From assembly GCF_032461945.1 (NCBI RefSeq), contig NZ_JAWCUD010000009.1:290367-354366 (forward strand): a stretch of 64,000 nucleotides of DNA, written 5' to 3'. This DNA is from Paenibacillus_E violae. GTDB lineage: Bacteria; Bacillota; Bacilli; Paenibacillales; NBRC-103111. A program made the position numbers and the translations under genes. Within the stretch, counting starts at the first letter, position 1, and each line of letters starts with the position of its first letter. A model generated the notes under the pieces. The model saw only the letters and a list, made by a program, of their open reading frames with translations. It ran no database searches and was not told the DNA's origin. Positions 61,531-64,000 of this stretch are shown piece after piece.

Positions 61531-63281
61531 CGGTCATTGATTGCTTTAATCAGTTCAACCGGAATTTTCGGTTTCCGATCATACGTGAGCAAACCGTTAA
61601 TCTCTTGTTCCACATCCGTTAATTGCGTATAGCAATAGCCTTGAACAACGCCGGAGTTCAGAAGTGGACGAATGACGGCGCGCAGCTTTTGCTCGTAATC
61701 TTCATCGTTTTCTGCGCCTGAGTATCCCCAGCCCTCCCATTCGCTTTTCTTATACGCTATCCCGCCAAACTCTGTAACTAGAATCGGCTGATTCTCATAT
61801 GGGAAACCTTCGACAAACAGGCGGCGATTAGCCGGCATTGCATGAACAGCCTTCTCTTTGGTGCTGTAGCGCTCTGTCAGGACCTCTTCCCGCCATTCAT
61901 AATCGTGAATCGCGAATAAATCCGTTTTCACCAATTCCCAACCGTCATTCGAGATAACAGGACGCATCGAATCAATCGATTTGGTCAAATGATACATCGT
62001 CAGCGCGTGCTGCTGCTGCCTTTTATCGATCTGGATATTAGGAACTCCCCAGCTTTCATTCAAAGGAACCCATGCAATGATGGATGGATGGTTGTAATCG
62101 CGATCGACAGAGGCTTGCCACTCTTTCGTAAACCGTTCTACATACTTTTCCGTGTACTCGTAAGCGTTAGCCGCTTCGCTCCAGACAACAAGTCCGAGCT
62201 GATCGCACCAGTACAGATATCTAGGATCTTCCAGCTTCTGATGCTTACGTGCTCCGTTAAAGCCCATCGCTTTCGTCAGTTCCACATCCTGTTTGATCGC
62301 CTCATCACTCGGCGGCGTCAAGTTTCCATCTGGGAAATAACCTTGGTCCAGCACCATTTTCAGGAAATAAGGACGGTTGTTGAGACAAAGCTTGCCATTC
62401 TCGATTGACACTTTACGCATCCCAAAATAACTCGTCACCTGATCAACAGGTTGTTCATCGACCAGCAGTGTAAAAGTCACGTCGTACAAATTCGGACGCT
62501 CCGGCGTCCACCAACCGCCAAGTCCATGATCATTAAAATCATTCAGACGAACCGCTCTTGTCCCAACGCTGTCTTTCAACAAATACGTGTCCTCAGAAAC
62601 AAGTTTGCCTTTAAAAGAAATTTCAACCTTCACCTGCTGCTTCTCATGCGCTTTGGCGGCTTCGATGAAAAATTGCAATTCCACCTGTTTATTATCAATG
62701 TCCGGCGTAATTCTCACTTTATCTAAATAAGCATCGGCGCTTACCGCTTCCATCCATACAGTTTGCCAAATGCCAGTCGTTCTCGTATAGAAAATGCTCG
62801 CTGAATCCGAGAGCCAGTACTGCTTCCCTCTAGGCAGCGTCACGTCTTTGCTGTAATCAACGGCCTTAACAACTAACTTATTCGTACCTGACTGAAGAGC
62901 ATCGGTAATGTCCGCGTGAAACGGCGTATGCCCGCCTTCATGCGTAGCAACCAAAGTGCCGTTCACCCAAACGGACGCCTCATAATCAACAGCTCCAAAG
63001 TGGAGCAAAATCCGCTTATTTGCAAAGGAATCCGGAATCACCAAATCTCTGCGATACCAGACAACATCATGAAATTCATTGCTGCCAATACCGCTTAATT
63101 TGCTTTGAAAAGCGAAAGGCACCTGGATCCTTTTGGATAACGCTTTGTTCCCTAAATGCCACTTCTCTTTGCTGCCTACGCGGTCATCATCAAATTCAAA
63201 TTCCCACTCGCCATTCAGGTTCATCCAGCTGTCTCGTACAAATTGTGGCCTTGGGTAATCTGCTCGGGGTTGATTCGTCAT
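61524..63281 (-). CDS. Glycoside hydrolase family 2 protein
   Basis: Intracellular glycosidase of GH2 type (beta-galactosidase/glucuronidase-like), 585 residues. Domain order: jelly-roll sugar-binding domain (~10-180: FVRDSWMNLNGEWEFEFDD, VWYRRDLVIPD), immunoglobulin-like domain (~185-285), and TIM barrel (~290-585). The acid/base Glu is in IIAWVPLNESWGVP near residue 395 and the nucleophile Glu in ILVTEFGGIAY near 480. No signal peptide with start ATG 63281, which follows GGAGG by 11 bases. It lacks the extra C-terminal domains of LacZ. The exact sugar is unknown. Confidence 0.9.
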   Translation of the reverse strand: MTNQPRADYPRPQFVRDSWMNLNGEWEFEFDDDRVGSKEKWHLGNKALSKRIQVPFAFQSKLSGIGSNEFHDVVWYRRDLVIPDSFANKRILLHFGAVDYEASVWVNGTLVATHEGGHTPFHADITDALQSGTNKLVVKAVDYSKDVTLPRGKQYWLSDSASIFYTRTTGIWQTVWMEAVSADAYLDKVRITPDIDNKQVELQFFIEAAKAHEKQQVKVEISFKGKLVSEDTYLLKDSVGTRAVRLNDFNDHGLGGWWTPERPNLYDVTFTLLVDEQPVDQVTSYFGMRKVSIENGKLCLNNRPYFLKMVLDQGYFPDGNLTPPSDEAIKQDVELTKAMGFNGARKHQKLEDPRYLYWCDQLGLVVWSEAANAYEYTEKYVERFTKEWQASVDRDYNHPSIIAWVPLNESWGVPNIQIDKRQQQHALTMYHLTKSIDSMRPVISNDGWELVKTDLFAIHDYEWREEVLTERYSTKEKAVHAMPANRRLFVEGFPYENQPILVTEFGGIAYKKSEWEGWGYSGAENDEDYEQKLRAVIRPLLNSGVVQGYCYTQLTDVEQEINGLLTYDRKPKIPVELIKAINDRK

Positions 63282-63299
63282 GGGTAACGCTACCTCCAT

Positions 63300-63404
63300 A
63301 AAGTTAATTAATAAGTTAATTAAATAAGTCCAACACAACTAAGACTATTATCATCCCAAGCTCATTTTCTGTCAATACGTGTTATTCAATTAACTTTTAA
63401 GTTA
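63300..63404 (-). promoter_or_regulatory. GH2 promoter with AAGTTAATT-type operators
   Basis: Minus-strand TTGACA (63375-63370), 17-bp spacer, GATAAT (63352-63347). Downstream of it AAGTTAATTA occurs twice (63301-63310 and 63313-63322, plus strand), and upstream the palindrome TAACTTTTAAGTTA (63391-63404) contains the same AAGTTA core. Repressor or activator sites flanking the promoter are likely; the regulator is not in the window. Confidence 0.62.
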
Positions 63405-63518
63405 TTATAAATGCATGCGTGCCGTGCCTACGGCCTGCTCTGTCATACGCGTGATTCATGATTCTTCGCCAATTTTAAATGAGTACTGTGGGTATGTGGT
63501 TTGTGTTCGGCGGGTGGC

Positions 63519-63608
63519 GGGGTTTGCGGGATTTGCGGGATTTGCGGGATTTGCGGGATTTGCGGGATTTGCGGGATTTGCGGGGTTTGCGGGGTTTGCG
63601 GTGTTTGC
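63519..63608. repeat. 9-bp minisatellite (GGGATTTGC)10
   Basis: Ten perfect or nearly perfect copies: GGGGTTTGC, six GGGATTTGC, two GGGGTTTGC, and GGTGTTTGC. G-rich on the plus strand, with three or four G every nine bases. It lies in a ~480-base gap without a gene between GH2 and four-box element F. Confidence 0.9.
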
Positions 63609-63765
63609 GGGGTGTACGGTGAGGGCGACTGGCGTGTAAGGTGTGCGGCGAAGCGGCGGGATGACGGGAACTGCTGGAGTGCAGGTTTTGCGGCGGGTGT
63701 GGCGAGCGAGATTACCGTGGGCAAGCTTAGCATTTCCATGGGGATTCGGATAAGGGGAATCTTTA

Positions 63766-63887
63766 GGGAACTGGAGGCCTCTATTTGAAGCGAAACACGC
63801 ATTTCCTCTCTGAGTGGGAACTACAGGCCCTTATTCAGCCGTCATGTCATGTTTTTTGCGTGAAATTGGCGAAATAGTGGACCTCTG
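63766..63887. repeat. Four-box intergenic element, copy F, truncated by an IS
   Basis: Forward boxes 63766-63786 and 63816-63835, then a reverse box from 63871 that breaks off at 63885-63887 where the IS3 end begins. Offsets 0, 50, 105. The second reverse box is missing. Confidence 0.75.
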
Positions 63888-64000
63888 TCAAGAAAGTAAA
63901 CACATCATTAAGTGACGATCACGCAGTTTCTGAAAAGGTCGCCGCAAACTGAACAGGCGAAACATAGCCGAGGGAGCTATGAACTCGTTTGCGGTTATAG
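63886..64000 (-). mobile_element. IS3-family insertion sequence (3' end only)
   Basis: The left terminus TGTCAAGAAAGTAAACA starts at about 63886 and reads into a minus-strand transposase end. IS3-family elements commonly begin with TGT and have the transposase stop some tens of bases from the terminus, as here. The rest lies outside the window, so the other end and target duplication cannot be seen. Confidence 0.82.
63919..64000 (-). CDS. IS3-family transposase OrfB (C-terminal fragment)
   Basis: The last 26 residues of an IS3 OrfB transposase: YNRKRVHSSLGYVSPVQFAA then TFSETA and a TGA stop (63921-63919). The YN-R-R-H-SLGY-SP-F pattern is the standard end of the rve-type integrase core. The gene continues beyond the window edge; codon boundary at 63999. 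Confidence 0.93.
   Translation of the reverse strand, partial: YNRKRVHSSLGYVSPVQFAATFSETA

Noticed and set aside
63443..63802. 119-residue minus-strand frame with QIP repeats, and a GIC-repeat frame on the plus strand
   Set aside because: Both arise simply because the 9-bp repeat is open in all frames; no ribosome site or family match.

Overview
The window looks like chromosome from a Gram-positive, spore-forming, motile soil bacterium of the Paenibacillus type. Supporting signs are Bacillus-style Shine-Dalgarno (SD) sites, lipobox lipoproteins, an LplABC-type sugar importer with no ATPase gene of its own, rhaEW/rhaR and lutABC gene types known from Bacillales, and proteins resembling B. subtilis YpsA, YdjO and YpbF. 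The assignment comes from gene content only; no rRNA or tRNA gene was seen.

Layout. 1-3430: minus-strand phosphate operon pstS-pstC-pstA-pstB (pstB cut by the window edge), divergent from a chemoreceptor gene; both carry 11-bp-phased PhoP-box-like hexamers. 5669-10583: a metallo-beta-lactamase-fold hydrolase, a CNNM/CorC membrane protein facing a DUF1836 regulator across two matching palindromes, and motAB. 10920-11783: an aldo/keto reductase. 12143-20837: one minus-strand block rhaEW-rhaA-rhaB-rhaR-lutA-lutB-lutC, which on paper takes L-rhamnose to DHAP plus L-lactaldehyde, then L-lactate, then pyruvate. 21637-27556: EamA exporter/LysR pair, YpsA-like protein, alpha/beta hydrolase plus Gfo/Idh/MocA oxidoreductase with a divergent AraC regulator. 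28232-39715: uxaC, VanW-domain protein, PhyH dioxygenase with divergent AraC regulator, M29 aminopeptidase, arginase, DUF1361 protein, aspartase, ornithine aminotransferase, CBM9-like protein. 39795-42560: a PadR regulator, a pentapeptide-repeat protein and a two-gene ABC exporter in one operon. 43489-52950: small DUF2663-like and YdjO-like proteins, an MFS transporter, a membrane AraC sensor-regulator with an LplABC-type importer, and a small methyltransferase. 53091-61489: a giant DUF11-repeat protein in two overlapping frames. 61524-63281: a GH2 glycosidase. 63886-64000: the end of an IS3-family element.

Carbohydrate use is the main theme (rhamnose, uronate, oligosaccharide import, GH2, CBM9-like protein, Gfo/Idh, several AraC regulators). 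A perfect catabolite-repression (cre) site and three 21-bp-phased direct repeats lie before the importer operon.

The least explained signal is a family of non-coding elements of about 176 bp in at least six intergenic gaps. Each has four copies of one ~21-bp box in the order forward, forward, reverse, reverse at offsets of about 0/50/105/155. One copy has been interrupted by the IS3 element. Two further small hairpin families, a 9-bp minisatellite and a 39-bp tandem repeat also sit in gaps. Other points worth attention are the split DUF11 domain at the junction of the giant genes, and the possible phosphate control of the chemoreceptor.
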